Notes: generated by a model from the letters alone, not told the origin. DNA of 64,000 nt from Pelagibius sp964472095 (GCA_964472095.1 CAYYIV010000021.1:13077-77076), one strand, 5' to 3'; shown: positions 1 to 10,779, counted from the stretch's first letter. Translations and numbers: made by a program.

Positions 1-10
1 ACTCGATGAA

Positions 11-466
11 TCAGTAGGACGGCGGCCGCTCACCGCGGCCCTCGTCTCCCCCTCGGTCCTGGCGCAAGCGCCAGAGCGTGTAGCTGTAGATCGCGGCGTA
101 GCCCGTCGCGACGGTGAGTGGCAGCGCGATCGTCAAGAGCAGCTCCGGCGTGCCGCTCAGCCGGTGCAGCGCCAGGAGCAGTCCGCCCCCGATCAGTACC
201 GCCAGAGCCGGTGGTGCCCAAAGCGCCGCGCGGCCGGCAAAGCGCGGCGCCAGACGGTCGACGATCGTCTTCAGCGTCAGCGTGATGCAAACCGATAGCG
301 TCCCCTGCACCATGCCGGCCGTAAGCGCCGCCTCGACGCCATGTCCGCTGTTGGCGAAGAATCCCCAGCCGCCCATCACGATGAAAGCACCCAGGGCATG
401 GGCGAAGCTGCTGCGGGCCAGCCGCGAAGGGACGGAGACGCGCAGCGAGAAGGGCCGCCGTCGCAC
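11..466 (-). CDS. Small four-helix membrane protein of unknown function
   Basis: A 151-aa protein I do not recognise. It shows four hydrophobic segments at about residues 22-40, 46-66, 83-99 and 107-131, joined by short loops, with an Arg/Lys-rich N-terminus and a charged, hydrophilic C-terminal tail. This is the profile of an integral inner-membrane protein with both ends cytoplasmic. The start codon is GTG. The gene lies 44 bp downstream of the quinone oxidoreductase gene on the same strand and may be co-transcribed with it. No catalytic or ligand-binding motif is visible, so no function is assigned. Confidence 0.55.
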   Translation of the reverse strand: MRRRPFSLRVSVPSRLARSSFAHALGAFIVMGGWGFFANSGHGVEAALTAGMVQGTLSVCITLTLKTIVDRLAPRFAGRAALWAPPALAVLIGGGLLLALHRLSGTPELLLTIALPLTVATGYAAIYSYTLWRLRQDRGGDEGRGERPPSY

Positions 467-510
467 GCGACCGCGACCCTTCTCGCTGGCTGCCTGCTGG
501 CGCTGGCCGG

Positions 511-1485
511 TCAGGGCAGCAGCACCGTCGAGCCGGTGGTCTTGCGCGCTTCCAGATCGCGGTGCGCCTGCGCGGTCTCGCTCAGGGGATAGGTCTGGTT
601 GACTTCGATCTTCACCTTGCCGGAGGCCACCACCTCGAAGAGGGCGGCGGCCGAGGCCTCCAGCTCCGCACGCTCCTTGTTGTAGACCATGAGGCTGGGG
701 CGGGTGAGGTAGAGGCAGCCCTTCTTGGCCAGGATCTGGGGATCGAGCGACGGCACCGGGCCGGAGGCGGCGCCGAAGAGCACCATCATGCCGCGCGGCC
801 TGAGGCAGTCGAGCGAGCCGTCGAAGGTGTCCTTGCCGACGGAGTCATAGACCACCGGCACGCCCTTGCCGTCGGTCAGTTCCTTCACGCGCTCGACGAA
901 GTTCTCTTTGCGGTAGTTGATGGTGTGGTGGCAGCCGTGTGCCTTGGCCAGTTCGGCTTTCTCTTCCGAGCCGACGGTGCCGATCACCGTGGCGCCGATG
1001 TGGTTCAGCCACTGGCAAGCGATGAGGCCGACGCCGCCTGCGGCGGCATGAAACAGCACGGTATCGCCCTGCTGCACCTTGAAGGTGCGGCGGATGAGGT
1101 ATTCGACCGTCATGCCCTGCAGCATCATCGCCGCGGCTTGCTGGTCGGCGATCTCGTCGGGCAGCTTCACCAGACGATGCCAGGGCATGACGCGCGCCTC
1201 CGCGTAGGCACCTGGCGGCAGGTCTGCATAGGCGACGCGGTCGCCCGGTTTGAAGGCGGTGACGCCCTCGCCGACCGCCTCGACCACGCCCATGCCTTCC
1301 ATGCCGATGATGGCGGGGTAGTTCAGCGGGTAGGCGCCCATGCGGTGGTAGACGTCGATGTAGTTGAGGCCGCAGGCCTTCTGCTTCAGCAGCACTTCGC
1401 CGGCGGCGGGAGCCGGGACGTCGACGTCTTCGTAGCGCAGGACATCCGCCCCGCCCGGTTGGTGAATTCGTATTGCCTTGACCAT
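511..1485 (-). CDS. NADPH:quinone oxidoreductase, zeta-crystallin type
   Basis: A 324-aa medium-chain dehydrogenase/reductase of the QOR (zeta-crystallin) branch, expected to be a soluble enzyme that reduces quinones with NADPH. The N-terminal GroES-like domain contains the family pattern GLNYIDVYHR (39-48) followed by a conserved glycine-rich stretch near 61-82. The nucleotide-binding Rossmann fold is marked by AAAGGVG at 147-153. Catalytic-zinc cysteines of alcohol dehydrogenases are absent, as expected for QOR. Length is normal for the family. Its ATG overlaps the stop of the upstream dienelactone hydrolase gene by one base (TGATG), so the two are probably translationally coupled. The physiological quinone substrate cannot be read from sequence. 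Confidence 0.9.
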   Translation of the reverse strand: MVKAIRIHQPGGADVLRYEDVDVPAPAAGEVLLKQKACGLNYIDVYHRMGAYPLNYPAIIGMEGMGVVEAVGEGVTAFKPGDRVAYADLPPGAYAEARVMPWHRLVKLPDEIADQQAAAMMLQGMTVEYLIRRTFKVQQGDTVLFHAAAGGVGLIACQWLNHIGATVIGTVGSEEKAELAKAHGCHHTINYRKENFVERVKELTDGKGVPVVYDSVGKDTFDGSLDCLRPRGMMVLFGAASGPVPSLDPQILAKKGCLYLTRPSLMVYNKERAELEASAAALFEVVASGKVKIEVNQTYPLSETAQAHRDLEARKTTGSTVLLP

Positions 1486-2177
1486 CAGGCGAGGTGCTCC
1501 TTGAAGAAGGTGACGGTACGTTGGTTGGCGCGTTTGGCCGAAGCGGCATCATAGTGCTCGCCGCCGGGGCGGGCGAAGGCGTGGTCCTGGCCGGCGTAGA
1601 CCTCGACCGTCACCTTGGTGTTGCCGGCGAGACCGTTACGCACCTTGGCGATCTCCTCCGGCGAGGAGAACTTGTCCTTTTCGGCGATGTGCAGCAGCAG
1701 CGGCTGTTCGATGTTGCCGGCTTCGCCCAACAGGCCGCCGAGCCCGACGCCGTAGTAGCCGACGTTGCAGTCCGCATCCGAGCGTGTCGCCATCAGGAAG
1801 GCGATCTTGCCGCCAAGGCAGTAGCCGAGGCTGCCGGCCTTGCCATTGCAGGCCTCGTGACCGCGCAGTGCCGCGAGGGCCGCCTGCATGTCGGCGATGC
1901 CCTTGTCGACGTCGAAGAGGCCGAAGAGCTCGAAGGCGCGATCCCATTCCGCTTGGGTTTTGTCGGTGATGTCGATGCCCGGTTCGATGCGCCAGAAGAG
2001 ATCGGGGCAGAGTGCGACGAAGCCTTCGCTGGCGAGCCAGTCGCAGGTGTCGCGCATCACCTGGTTGACGCCGAAGATTTCCTGGGCGACGACGATGCCC
2101 GGGGCCGGCGTGACTTTGGGCAGCGCAACGTAGGCGGTGAATCTGCCGTCCTTGCCTTTGATGGTGACCTGGCCCAT
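1485..2177 (-). CDS. Dienelactone hydrolase family protein
   Basis: A 230-aa alpha/beta hydrolase of the carboxymethylenebutenolidase family. The catalytic triad is visible: Cys120 in the nucleophile elbow GYCLGG, Asp168 in AEKDKF and His199 in GQDHAF. Glu33 in QEIFG is the extra glutamate that activates the cysteine in dienelactone hydrolases. I chose the internal ATG at 2177 because a purine-rich ribosome-binding site (AAGGGGAAAAG) lies just upstream. An ATG nine codons earlier (2204) is in frame but would add an unusual N-terminus. No other aromatic-degradation genes are adjacent, so the true substrate may be a general ester. It is coupled to the downstream quinone oxidoreductase. Confidence 0.88.
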   Translation of the reverse strand: MGQVTIKGKDGRFTAYVALPKVTPAPGIVVAQEIFGVNQVMRDTCDWLASEGFVALCPDLFWRIEPGIDITDKTQAEWDRAFELFGLFDVDKGIADMQAALAALRGHEACNGKAGSLGYCLGGKIAFLMATRSDADCNVGYYGVGLGGLLGEAGNIEQPLLLHIAEKDKFSSPEEIAKVRNGLAGNTKVTVEVYAGQDHAFARPGGEHYDAASAKRANQRTVTFFKEHLA

Positions 2178-2270
2178 TGGCTTTTCCCCTTTTGTTGATT
2201 GCACCTTGTCTGGTTGGCGTCGACGCCGGCAAGCTTCGGCGCCAGCTTATCGGAAATGCAGGGGGAAGAA

Positions 2271-2747
2271 CTAGCCGAGCGGCAGCGCGTGCTGCAGCGG
2301 CCAGGCGCCCTCGAGCGTCAGCAGGAAGGCCTTGGTCTCCGGTCCCTTGCCGCCGGAGAAGCCGCCGAGCTGACGGTCGGCTGCAAGTACCCGGTGGCAG
2401 GGAATGAAGATCGGGATGGGATTGGCGCCGCAGGCCGTGCCGACGGCGCGCGCGATGCCGCCGGTTGCCCGGGCGAGGTCGCCGTAGGACTTCGTCTGGC
2501 CGTAAGGGATCGCCAGCATCTCGCGCCAGACGGCGCGATGGAAGGCGCTGCCGCGGGGCTTCAGGGGCAGGTCGAAGTCGCGCCGCCGGGCGTCGAAGTA
2601 GTCTCCCAATTGTTGCGTAGCATTCTGTAGCAAGCGGCTGTCGTCCTTGCCGCCGCCTCCCCAGGTGACGGCGACGATGGCATCGTCCTCCTCGGTTACG
2701 GTCACCGGACCGGTGGGGGTGTCGAGGGTGAGGCTCCGGCGGGTCAT
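2271..2747 (-). CDS. ogt: Methylated-DNA--protein-cysteine methyltransferase
   Basis: A 158-aa suicide DNA-repair protein that moves the alkyl group from O6-alkylguanine or O4-alkylthymine to its own cysteine. The hallmark PCHRV is at 116-120, making Cys117 the acceptor. The preceding helix-turn-helix with its arginine finger (GGIARAVG, 96-103) inserts into the DNA minor groove. Length and the absence of an AdaA zinc-binding domain fit Ogt rather than Ada. The gene begins 5 bp downstream of the DUF255 gene stop on the same strand, suggesting an operon. Assignment is firm at family level. Confidence 0.95.
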   Translation of the reverse strand: MTRRSLTLDTPTGPVTVTEEDDAIVAVTWGGGGKDDSRLLQNATQQLGDYFDARRRDFDLPLKPRGSAFHRAVWREMLAIPYGQTKSYGDLARATGGIARAVGTACGANPIPIFIPCHRVLAADRQLGGFSGGKGPETKAFLLTLEGAWPLQHALPLG

Positions 2748-2752
2748 GATAG

Positions 2753-4852
<2,100 letters not shown>

Positions 4853-5084
4853 GTGGCGGCTTTCCTCCTGTTACCCCTGCCGGTGGCGGCGGCCTTCCGG
4901 TTGGGCGTGGCGAACCCGGCGCCTCGGGATTGCGGCGGCCGGTCGGTGACATGTAGTCTCAGGCTCCCTATATGGGCCGCAGGCCTTTGTCGGCTCAACC
5001 ATAAATGCGGAGTGGGTTTCCGCCGGAGGAGCCGCGGAGCAGGTTTTTGCGCCGAGGGTCTCCGTGCAACGAAGGTTGGCAGCG

Positions 5085-5342
5085 ATGAAGATTCACGTGG
5101 ATATCGATTGCACCCCGGAGGAGGCGCGCAGCTTTCTCGGTCTGCCCGATGTGGCGCCGATGCAGGCAGCGCTGATGGCCGAACTGGAGAAGCGCATGAT
5201 GGCGAATCTGCAAGCCATGGAGCCGGAACAGCTGTTCAAGACCTGGTTGCCGGCGGGCCTGCAGGGTTGGGACCAGCTGCAGAAGGCCTTTTGGACCCAG
5301 ATGTCTTCCGGCGCGGGCGATAAGAAGGAAGGAAAACAATAG
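5085..5342 (+). CDS. DUF6489 family protein
   Basis: An 85-aa acidic protein matching the short alphaproteobacterial family DUF6489, recognisable from the start MKIHVDIDCTPEEAR, the following FLGLPDV and a helical middle part. The function is unknown. I start at the ATG at 5085 because GAAGG lies 9 bp upstream and because family members begin with this segment; an in-frame ATG seven codons earlier has no such support. The Lys-rich C-terminus and lack of hydrophobic segments suggest a soluble protein. It is followed within 3 bp by the ferredoxin gene and then mnmE. Confidence 0.8.
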   Translation: MKIHVDIDCTPEEARSFLGLPDVAPMQAALMAELEKRMMANLQAMEPEQLFKTWLPAGLQGWDQLQKAFWTQMSSGAGDKKEGKQ

Positions 5343-5345
5343 GGT

Positions 5346-5747
5346 ATGACGGAGGTTGCGCAGGACGACGCACCCCTGGGGGGCTCCGCCCGGGACGCCG
5401 GGGAAGACCCGGCGCCGTATTTCCGCTGCCATGTCTTCTGCTGCATGAACGAGCGTCCGGCAGGCCATGAGCGCGGCTGCTGCAAGGAGAAGGGCGCCAT
5501 CCGATTGCGCAACTACCTGAAGGCGCGCGCCAAGGAGCTTGGCCTGGAAGGGGTGCGGATCAATCAGGCCGGTTGTCTCGACCGCTGCGAGTTCGGGCCG
5601 ACCATGGTGATCTATCCGGAAGGGGTCTGGTATCACTACAACTCCATCGAGGACGCCGAAGAGATCCTGCAGATCCACCTGGTGAAAGGCGGCCGGGTGA
5701 AACGCTTGATGCTGCACCCCGAAGACGAGATGCTCCCAGGCGGCTGA
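5346..5747 (+). CDS. Thioredoxin-like [2Fe-2S] ferredoxin
   Basis: A 133-aa protein of the thioredoxin-like [2Fe-2S] ferredoxin family, the fold shared with NuoE and Shethna-type ferredoxins. Candidate cluster ligands are a Cys in the CHVFCC segment (28-33), Cys45 or Cys46 in GCC, and Cys77 and Cys81 in the pattern AGCLDRCEFGP. The typical YPEGVWY stretch follows at 90-96. The N-terminal 24 residues are acidic and extend beyond the core fold. The gene is tightly linked to the DUF6489 gene upstream and mnmE 39 bp downstream. Its redox partner is unknown, and a role linked to tRNA modification is only suggested by the neighbourhood. Confidence 0.88.
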   Translation: MTEVAQDDAPLGGSARDAGEDPAPYFRCHVFCCMNERPAGHERGCCKEKGAIRLRNYLKARAKELGLEGVRINQAGCLDRCEFGPTMVIYPEGVWYHYNSIEDAEEILQIHLVKGGRVKRLMLHPEDEMLPGG

Positions 5748-5786
5748 GGCCCGGGCGCTGGAGGCAGGAAACCGCGCCACCACTCC

Positions 5787-7178
5787 ATGACCGAGGACAC
5801 CATCTTTGCCCCTTCGACGGCGCCCGGCCGGGCGGGGGTGGCCGTGATCCGGATATCCGGACCGGCGGCGGCCCGCGCGTTGGTCGCGCTTGGAGGTAAC
5901 ATATTACCGCGTCCGCGGCAGGCGGCGCTGCGTGCAATCGTCGATCCGGCCGACGGCCGGTCGATCGACCGTGGTCTTTTGCTCTGGTTTCCCGGGCCGG
6001 CCAGCTTTACCGGTGAGGACCTGGGTGAGCTCCACCTGCACGGCGGGCGGGCGGTGATCGCGGCGGCGCTCGAGGCCCTCGCGCGGCTGCCGGGCCTGCG
6101 CCCGGCGGAAGCCGGCGAGTTCACCCGCCGTGCCTTCGACAACGGCAAACTGGACCTCAGTGCGGTCGAAGGGCTGGCCGACCTGATCGACGCCGACACC
6201 GAAGCGCAGCGGCGCCAGGCACTGCGGCAGATGGAGGGAGGACTCGCGCGCCTGACCGGCGGCTGGGCAGCGCGCCTGACCCGGGTGCTGGCGCACTTCG
6301 AGGCGGCCATTGACTTCGTCGAGGAGGACCTGCCGGCAGAACTCGATCGTTCCGCCCTGGTGCAGGCGGCGGAGGTGGCTGGTGAGATCGCCGCCGCCCT
6401 CGACGACCGTCACCGAGGCGAACGCCTGCGCGAAGGCCTCTCCGTGGTCATCCTCGGCTCGCCCAACGCCGGCAAGTCCTCGCTGCTGAATGCCCTGGCG
6501 CGACGCGATGTGGCGATCGTTTCGGAAGCGGCAGGAACCACCCGCGACGTGGTCGAGGTGCAGCTCGACCTCGCCGGCTATCCGGTGACCCTGGCGGATA
6601 CCGCCGGCTTGCGTGCCCTGGAGGCCGTTGCTGCCGAGGGTGCGCTGGCGAGCCAGGCGGCTATCGAGCGGGAAGGCATGGCGCGAGCGCGGGCGCGGGC
6701 GGCGCTGGCCGACGTGACGCTGCTGCTGGTCGACTTGGAAGCGGCGCTGCAGGATCCGGCCGCCCTCGATGCGGTGGGGGCGCTCTTCGATTCCCGTTCG
6801 ATCCTGCTGCTGAACAAGGCGGATCGTTGCAATCCGGCGGCGGTCGGCCGGCTGTGCGAGACTTTGTGCGATCGGGAGCCGATCGTGATTTCCGCAAAGA
6901 CAGGTGAGGGGCTGGACACGGCGTTGGCGCGCTTGGTCGCGCGGGCAGGCGAGGCCTTCGGTGGCGGAGAGGCGGCGGCGGGGATCACCCGGCTGCGGCA
7001 TCGCCATGCGCTGGAAGACTGTCGCGCTGCTTTGGGGCGGGCGCAGGCGGCGGAATTGCCGGAGTTGAAGGCCGAAGAATTGCGACTGGCGGTGCGGGCG
7101 CTGGGGCGCATCACGGGGCGCATCGATGTGGAAGACCTACTAGATATTGTGTTTTCAGAGTTCTGCATCGGCAAGTAA
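5787..7178 (+). CDS. mnmE: tRNA uridine-5-carboxymethylaminomethyl(34) GTPase MnmE
   Basis: A 463-aa GTPase that works with MnmG to install the (carboxymethyl)aminomethyl group on wobble U34 of certain tRNAs. An N-terminal folate-binding domain (about 1-120) and a helical domain flank the G domain. Visible G motifs are GSPNAGKS (224-231), TTRD (251-254), DTAG (271-274) and NKAD. The protein ends in CIGK (460-463), the conserved C-terminal motif whose cysteine is essential in the family. Its partner mnmG lies 144 bp downstream in the same orientation. Length is normal and nothing is missing. Confidence 0.97.
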   Translation: MTEDTIFAPSTAPGRAGVAVIRISGPAAARALVALGGNILPRPRQAALRAIVDPADGRSIDRGLLLWFPGPASFTGEDLGELHLHGGRAVIAAALEALARLPGLRPAEAGEFTRRAFDNGKLDLSAVEGLADLIDADTEAQRRQALRQMEGGLARLTGGWAARLTRVLAHFEAAIDFVEEDLPAELDRSALVQAAEVAGEIAAALDDRHRGERLREGLSVVILGSPNAGKSSLLNALARRDVAIVSEAAGTTRDVVEVQLDLAGYPVTLADTAGLRALEAVAAEGALASQAAIEREGMARARARAALADVTLLLVDLEAALQDPAALDAVGALFDSRSILLLNKADRCNPAAVGRLCETLCDREPIVISAKTGEGLDTALARLVARAGEAFGGGEAAAGITRLRHRHALEDCRAALGRAQAAELPELKAEELRLAVRALGRITGRIDVEDLLDIVFSEFCIGK

Positions 7179-7195
7179 TGGGGGTTCCTACTAGA

Positions 7196-7211
7196 TGTTT
7201 CACGTGAAACA
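7196..7211. other. parS: parS centromere site 1
   Basis: A perfect copy of the 16-bp bacterial chromosomal parS palindrome TGTTTCACGTGAAACA, in the mnmE-mnmG intergenic space. ParB, encoded about 3.6 kb downstream, is expected to load here and spread with CTP to organise the origin region for segregation by ParA. Its presence supports an origin-proximal location for this window. Confidence 0.96.
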
Positions 7212-7268
7212 TGGTGAAGCCCTATTAGGCCGCCGGCCCGCCGAGAGTGTTGAAGCGGCGCCTCGGTC

Positions 7269-7296
7269 TTGATTGCGCCAGCGGGCTTGCTATAAC
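7269..7296 (+). promoter_or_regulatory. Putative sigma-70-type promoter of mnmG
   Basis: TTGATT (7269-7274) and TATAAC (7291-7296), separated by 16 bp, match the housekeeping consensus at 4/6 and 5/6 positions. A start about 7 bp downstream would give a leader of roughly 20 bases before the mnmG ATG at 7323. parS site 1 lies about 60 bp upstream. This is a pattern match only. Confidence 0.45.
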
Positions 7297-7322
7297 CCGC
7301 CGGACAGCATGGGTGTCCAAAG

Positions 7323-9239
7323 ATGGCGAAAACCAACAGCTTTGACGTGATCGTGGTCGGCGGGGGACATGCCGGCTGTGAGGCTGCGGCCGCCGCCGCC
7401 CGTCTTGGCGCGCGCACAACTCTGATCACGCATCGCCGCGAATCCATCGGTGTGATGTCCTGCAATCCAGCAATCGGCGGACTGGGCAAGGGTCACCTGG
7501 TGCGCGAGATCGATGCGCTCGATGGGATCATGGGGCGCGTGGCCGACGCCGCCGGCATTCAGTTCCGTGTCCTGAACGCCAGCAAAGGCCCGGCCGTGCG
7601 CGGCCCCCGATGCCAAGCCGACCGCAAGCTGTACCGGCAGGCGATGCAGGCGATCCTGGCTGAGCAGGCAAACCTCGCCATCGTCGAGTCTGCGGTCGAA
7701 GACCTCATCCTCGATGGCGCCGGCCGCTGCCGGGGCGTGATGACGGCCGACGGCCGCGAAATCTCGGCTGGTGCCGTGGTACTGACCACCGGGACCTTCC
7801 TGCGTGGCGTTATTCATATCGGGGAGGAGCGGATTCCGGCCGGGCGGGTCGGCGAGGCTCCGGCCGTTGGTCTTTCCGCCACCTTGGAGCGTGCCGGTTT
7901 CGCCCTCGGCCGGCTGAAGACCGGCACACCGCCGCGGCTCGACGGGCGCAGCATCGATACTTCCGGCCTGCAGGCTCAGGCCGGTGACGTGCCGCCGGAG
8001 CCCTTTTCGACGCTGACCGCGTCCATTGTGCGGCCCCAGGTCTGCTGCCACATCACGCATACCACCGAAGCCGGGCATGCGCTGATCCGCCGGAACCTGC
8101 ACCGGGCGCCACTCTATTCCGGCCAGATCGAAGCCACCGGACCACGCTATTGTCCCTCGATTGAAGACAAGGTGGTGCGCTTTGCCGAGCGCGGGCAGCA
8201 TCAGATCTTCCTGGAGCCGGAAGGTCTAGACGATCCGACGGTCTACCCGAACGGCATTTCGACCTCGCTGCCCAGGGACGTACAGGTGGCACTGCTGAAG
8301 ACCATTCCGGGGCTGGAAGAAGCCGTCATGCTGCAACCGGGCTACGCCATCGAATACGACTACGTGGATCCGCGCGAGCTGAAGGTTTCTTTGGAAACCC
8401 GCCGCCTGCCGGGGCTTTTCCTGGCTGGCCAGATCAACGGCACCACCGGCTACGAGGAGGCGGCGGCTCAGGGCCTGATCGCCGGCCTCAACGCGGCGGT
8501 GAAAGCGAATGCTGCCGGCAGCGACCAGGAAAGCCGCCCCTTTGTGCTCGATCGCTCCGAAGCCTACATCGGCGTCCTCATCGATGATCTGGTAACCCGC
8601 GGCGTCAATGAGCCCTACCGGATGTTCACAAGTCGGGCTGAATACCGTTTGCGTCTGCGCGCGGACAATGCCGATCAACGCCTTACCGGCCGTGGCATTG
8701 CCCTTGGCTGCGTCGGCCGCGCTCGCCAACAGACCTTCGAAGCCAAAGCAGCGGGCCTGGCCGCGGGACGCGCGCTGGTGGAATCGATGACCGCTACCCC
8801 AAGCGCTTTGGCGGCGGCCGGAATCGCCATCAACCAGGATGGTGTGCGCCGCAGCGCCTTCGACCTACTGCGCTATCCCGCCTTGGACTTGGAACGTCTT
8901 GCCGAAATCTGGCCGGCGCTGCGCGCGTTGGATCCGGCGGTCTCCCGCCAGGTCGAGATCGAGGGACGCTACCAGGGCTATATGGAGCGGCAGGAGGCCG
9001 ACATTCGCGCCTTTCGGAAGGACGAGGCGCTGGAGCTGCCGCCCGACTTGGACTACTCGGTCGTCGGCAGTCTTTCAACCGAGGTTAAGCAGCTGCTAAC
9101 CATAAGTCGTCCGGCCACGCTAGGCGCCGCTGCACGCATTCCTGGCGTGACGCCGGCGGCGATCATGGCGCTGTTGCGGCACGTTAAGAAGCGAGAGCGG
9201 GTCGCCGATCCTCAGCCTGCACGCGGCAGCGCGGCCTGA
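7323..9239 (+). CDS. mnmG: tRNA uridine-5-carboxymethylaminomethyl(34) synthesis enzyme MnmG
   Basis: A 638-aa FAD-dependent partner of MnmE in wobble-uridine modification. The FAD-binding motif GGGHAG is at 13-18, followed by CEAA. The second family signature lies in the GTFLRGVIHIG segment. Conserved cysteines near CNPAIGG and the C-terminal helical domain that contacts MnmE are present, and the length is normal. It forms a classical gid cluster with rsmG, whose GTG start is 9 bp beyond the mnmG stop. A promoter candidate and a parS site lie immediately upstream. Confidence 0.97.
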   Translation: MAKTNSFDVIVVGGGHAGCEAAAAAARLGARTTLITHRRESIGVMSCNPAIGGLGKGHLVREIDALDGIMGRVADAAGIQFRVLNASKGPAVRGPRCQADRKLYRQAMQAILAEQANLAIVESAVEDLILDGAGRCRGVMTADGREISAGAVVLTTGTFLRGVIHIGEERIPAGRVGEAPAVGLSATLERAGFALGRLKTGTPPRLDGRSIDTSGLQAQAGDVPPEPFSTLTASIVRPQVCCHITHTTEAGHALIRRNLHRAPLYSGQIEATGPRYCPSIEDKVVRFAERGQHQIFLEPEGLDDPTVYPNGISTSLPRDVQVALLKTIPGLEEAVMLQPGYAIEYDYVDPRELKVSLETRRLPGLFLAGQINGTTGYEEAAAQGLIAGLNAAVKANAAGSDQESRPFVLDRSEAYIGVLIDDLVTRGVNEPYRMFTSRAEYRLRLRADNADQRLTGRGIALGCVGRARQQTFEAKAAGLAAGRALVESMTATPSALAAAGIAINQDGVRRSAFDLLRYPALDLERLAEIWPALRALDPAVSRQVEIEGRYQGYMERQEADIRAFRKDEALELPPDLDYSVVGSLSTEVKQLLTISRPATLGAAARIPGVTPAAIMALLRHVKKRERVADPQPARGSAA

Positions 9240-9248
9240 GCCGCCCGC

Positions 9249-9908
9249 GTGACTCAGCCTCCTCTGACCCCTGAGGCATTCCAGGAGCGCCTGGCCGTTT
9301 CACGTGAAACACTGGACAGGTTCCGCGTCTATGCGGCGCTGCTGGTGAAGTGGAACCAGGCCATCAACCTGGTCGGCCCAAGATCCCTGGATGACCTCTG
9401 GCGACGACACTTCCTCGACTCCGCCCAGCTCTGCCGCTACCTGCCGGCGCTCCCGGAAGCTGCCGCCCGCGTCATTCTCGATATCGGCGCCGGGGCGGGT
9501 TTCCCGGGCCTGGTCCTCGCGATCCTTGGCTGCGGGCGGGTTCATCTGGTAGAGGCCGATCAGCGCAAGGCTGAATTTCTGCGGGAGGCGGTGCGGGTGA
9601 CTGGCGCCAGCGCCGAAATCCATGCACGGCGCATCGAAAACCTCGAAGCGTTGCCTGTCGATGTAGTCACTTGCCGCGCGTTTGCGCCGCTGCCGAAGAT
9701 TCTTGACCTCACCGAGCGATTCCTTTGCCCGGAAAACGCAAAAAATCAGCCCGTGGGGCTCTTTCTCAAGGGTCGCCGTGCTGATGAAGAATTGACCGAG
9801 GTAGCTAAAAAGTGGAGACTGCGGCTAGAGCGCTTTGAGAGCGAGACGGACCCGGAAGCCTCAATCTTGCGTCTCAGACTTCTATCTCTTGGGGATGGAG
9901 CGTCTTGA
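9249..9908 (+). CDS. rsmG: 16S rRNA (guanine(527)-N(7))-methyltransferase RsmG
   Basis: A 219-aa SAM-dependent methyltransferase that modifies G527 of 16S rRNA, a site linked to streptomycin susceptibility. The SAM-binding motif I reads LDIGAGAGFPG at 77-87, and the substrate-recognition residues around NLVGPR (40-45) and the RHFLDS segment are typical. The start is GTG, just after the mnmG stop. A parS-like site is embedded in codons 16-21 (VSRETL), so this coding stretch has a double role. The 3' end overlaps the TTG start of parA by 4 bp. Confidence 0.95.
   Translation: MTQPPLTPEAFQERLAVSRETLDRFRVYAALLVKWNQAINLVGPRSLDDLWRRHFLDSAQLCRYLPALPEAAARVILDIGAGAGFPGLVLAILGCGRVHLVEADQRKAEFLREAVRVTGASAEIHARRIENLEALPVDVVTCRAFAPLPKILDLTERFLCPENAKNQPVGLFLKGRRADEELTEVAKKWRLRLERFESETDPEASILRLRLLSLGDGAS
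9296..9311. other. parS: parS centromere site 2, inside rsmG
   Basis: CGTTTCACGTGAAACA matches the parS palindrome at 15 of 16 positions, the first base being C instead of T. It lies within the start of rsmG, 2.1 kb from site 1 and 0.6 kb upstream of parA. ParB binding here could also influence transcription of the gid-par operon. Confidence 0.9.
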
Positions 9909-10759
9909 ACCTACAACATATCGATTCGATGCCGGAGCGCAGCACGATCTCGCCCGCGCCTGTCGCAACCCGGATTCTCGCTGTGGCCAACCAAAAGGGC
10001 GGCGTCGGCAAGACCACCACCACGGTAAACCTCGCCACCGCGCTCGCCGCCTGCGGCAAGCGCGTGCTGATCATCGACATGGATCCGCAGGGTAACGCCA
10101 GCACCGGCCTCGGCGTGGCCGCCGACAAGCGCGACCACAGCGTCTACCAGGTGCTGCTGGACGGCATGGCGCTCGAGCAGGCGGTTACCCAGACCCTGGT
10201 TCCCGGCATGGACATCGTGCCTTCCGGTGTCGACCTCTCCGGTGCCGAGCTGGAACTGATCGACGTGGCGCGCCGTGAATACCGCCTGCGCGACGCCGCG
10301 CAGACGGTGCGGGGCACCTATGATTTCGTGCTGATCGATTGCCCGCCGGCGCTGGGGCTGCTGACTTTGAACGCGCTGGTGGCGGCGGATGCGGTGCTGG
10401 TGCCACTGCAGGCGGAGTTCTACGCCCTGGAGGGCCTCAGTCACCTGATGCGCACCATCGACCGGGTGCGTCGTGGGCTCAATCACGGACTGTCGCTGCA
10501 GGGCGTCGTGCTGACCATGTTCGACGGGCGCAATAATCTCTGCGAGATGGTGGCAGCCGACGTGCGCGAGTTCCTCGGCGACCGCGTTTACACGACCATG
10601 ATTCCGCGCAACGTCAAGGTGTCGGAGGCGCCGTCTCATGGCAAGCCGGTGCTGCTCTACGACCTGCGCTGTGCCGGTTCCCAGGCTTACATCCGCCTGG
10701 CGCGGGAAATCCTGCAGCGCGAGAACAGCCTGCCCGGCAAGCCGGCGCTGGTGTCCTAG
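9905..10759 (+). CDS. parA: Chromosome-partitioning ATPase ParA
   Basis: A 284-aa Walker-type cytoskeletal ATPase that moves ParB-parS complexes along the nucleoid. The deviant Walker A KGGVGKTT is at 31-38, Walker A' follows in VLIIDMDPQGN, and the third ATP-binding motif is in the DFVLIDCPPALGLLT region. The annotated TTG overlaps the rsmG stop. An ATG eight codons later (9929) is an equally good candidate and would remove a non-conserved N-terminus. The family member is of the short chromosomal type with no N-terminal DNA-binding domain. parB follows after 71 bp. Confidence 0.96.
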   Translation: MNLQHIDSMPERSTISPAPVATRILAVANQKGGVGKTTTTVNLATALAACGKRVLIIDMDPQGNASTGLGVAADKRDHSVYQVLLDGMALEQAVTQTLVPGMDIVPSGVDLSGAELELIDVARREYRLRDAAQTVRGTYDFVLIDCPPALGLLTLNALVAADAVLVPLQAEFYALEGLSHLMRTIDRVRRGLNHGLSLQGVVLTMFDGRNNLCEMVAADVREFLGDRVYTTMIPRNVKVSEAPSHGKPVLLYDLRCAGSQAYIRLAREILQRENSLPGKPALVS

Positions 10760-10779
10760 GCACGGCGGCCGGCAATCTT

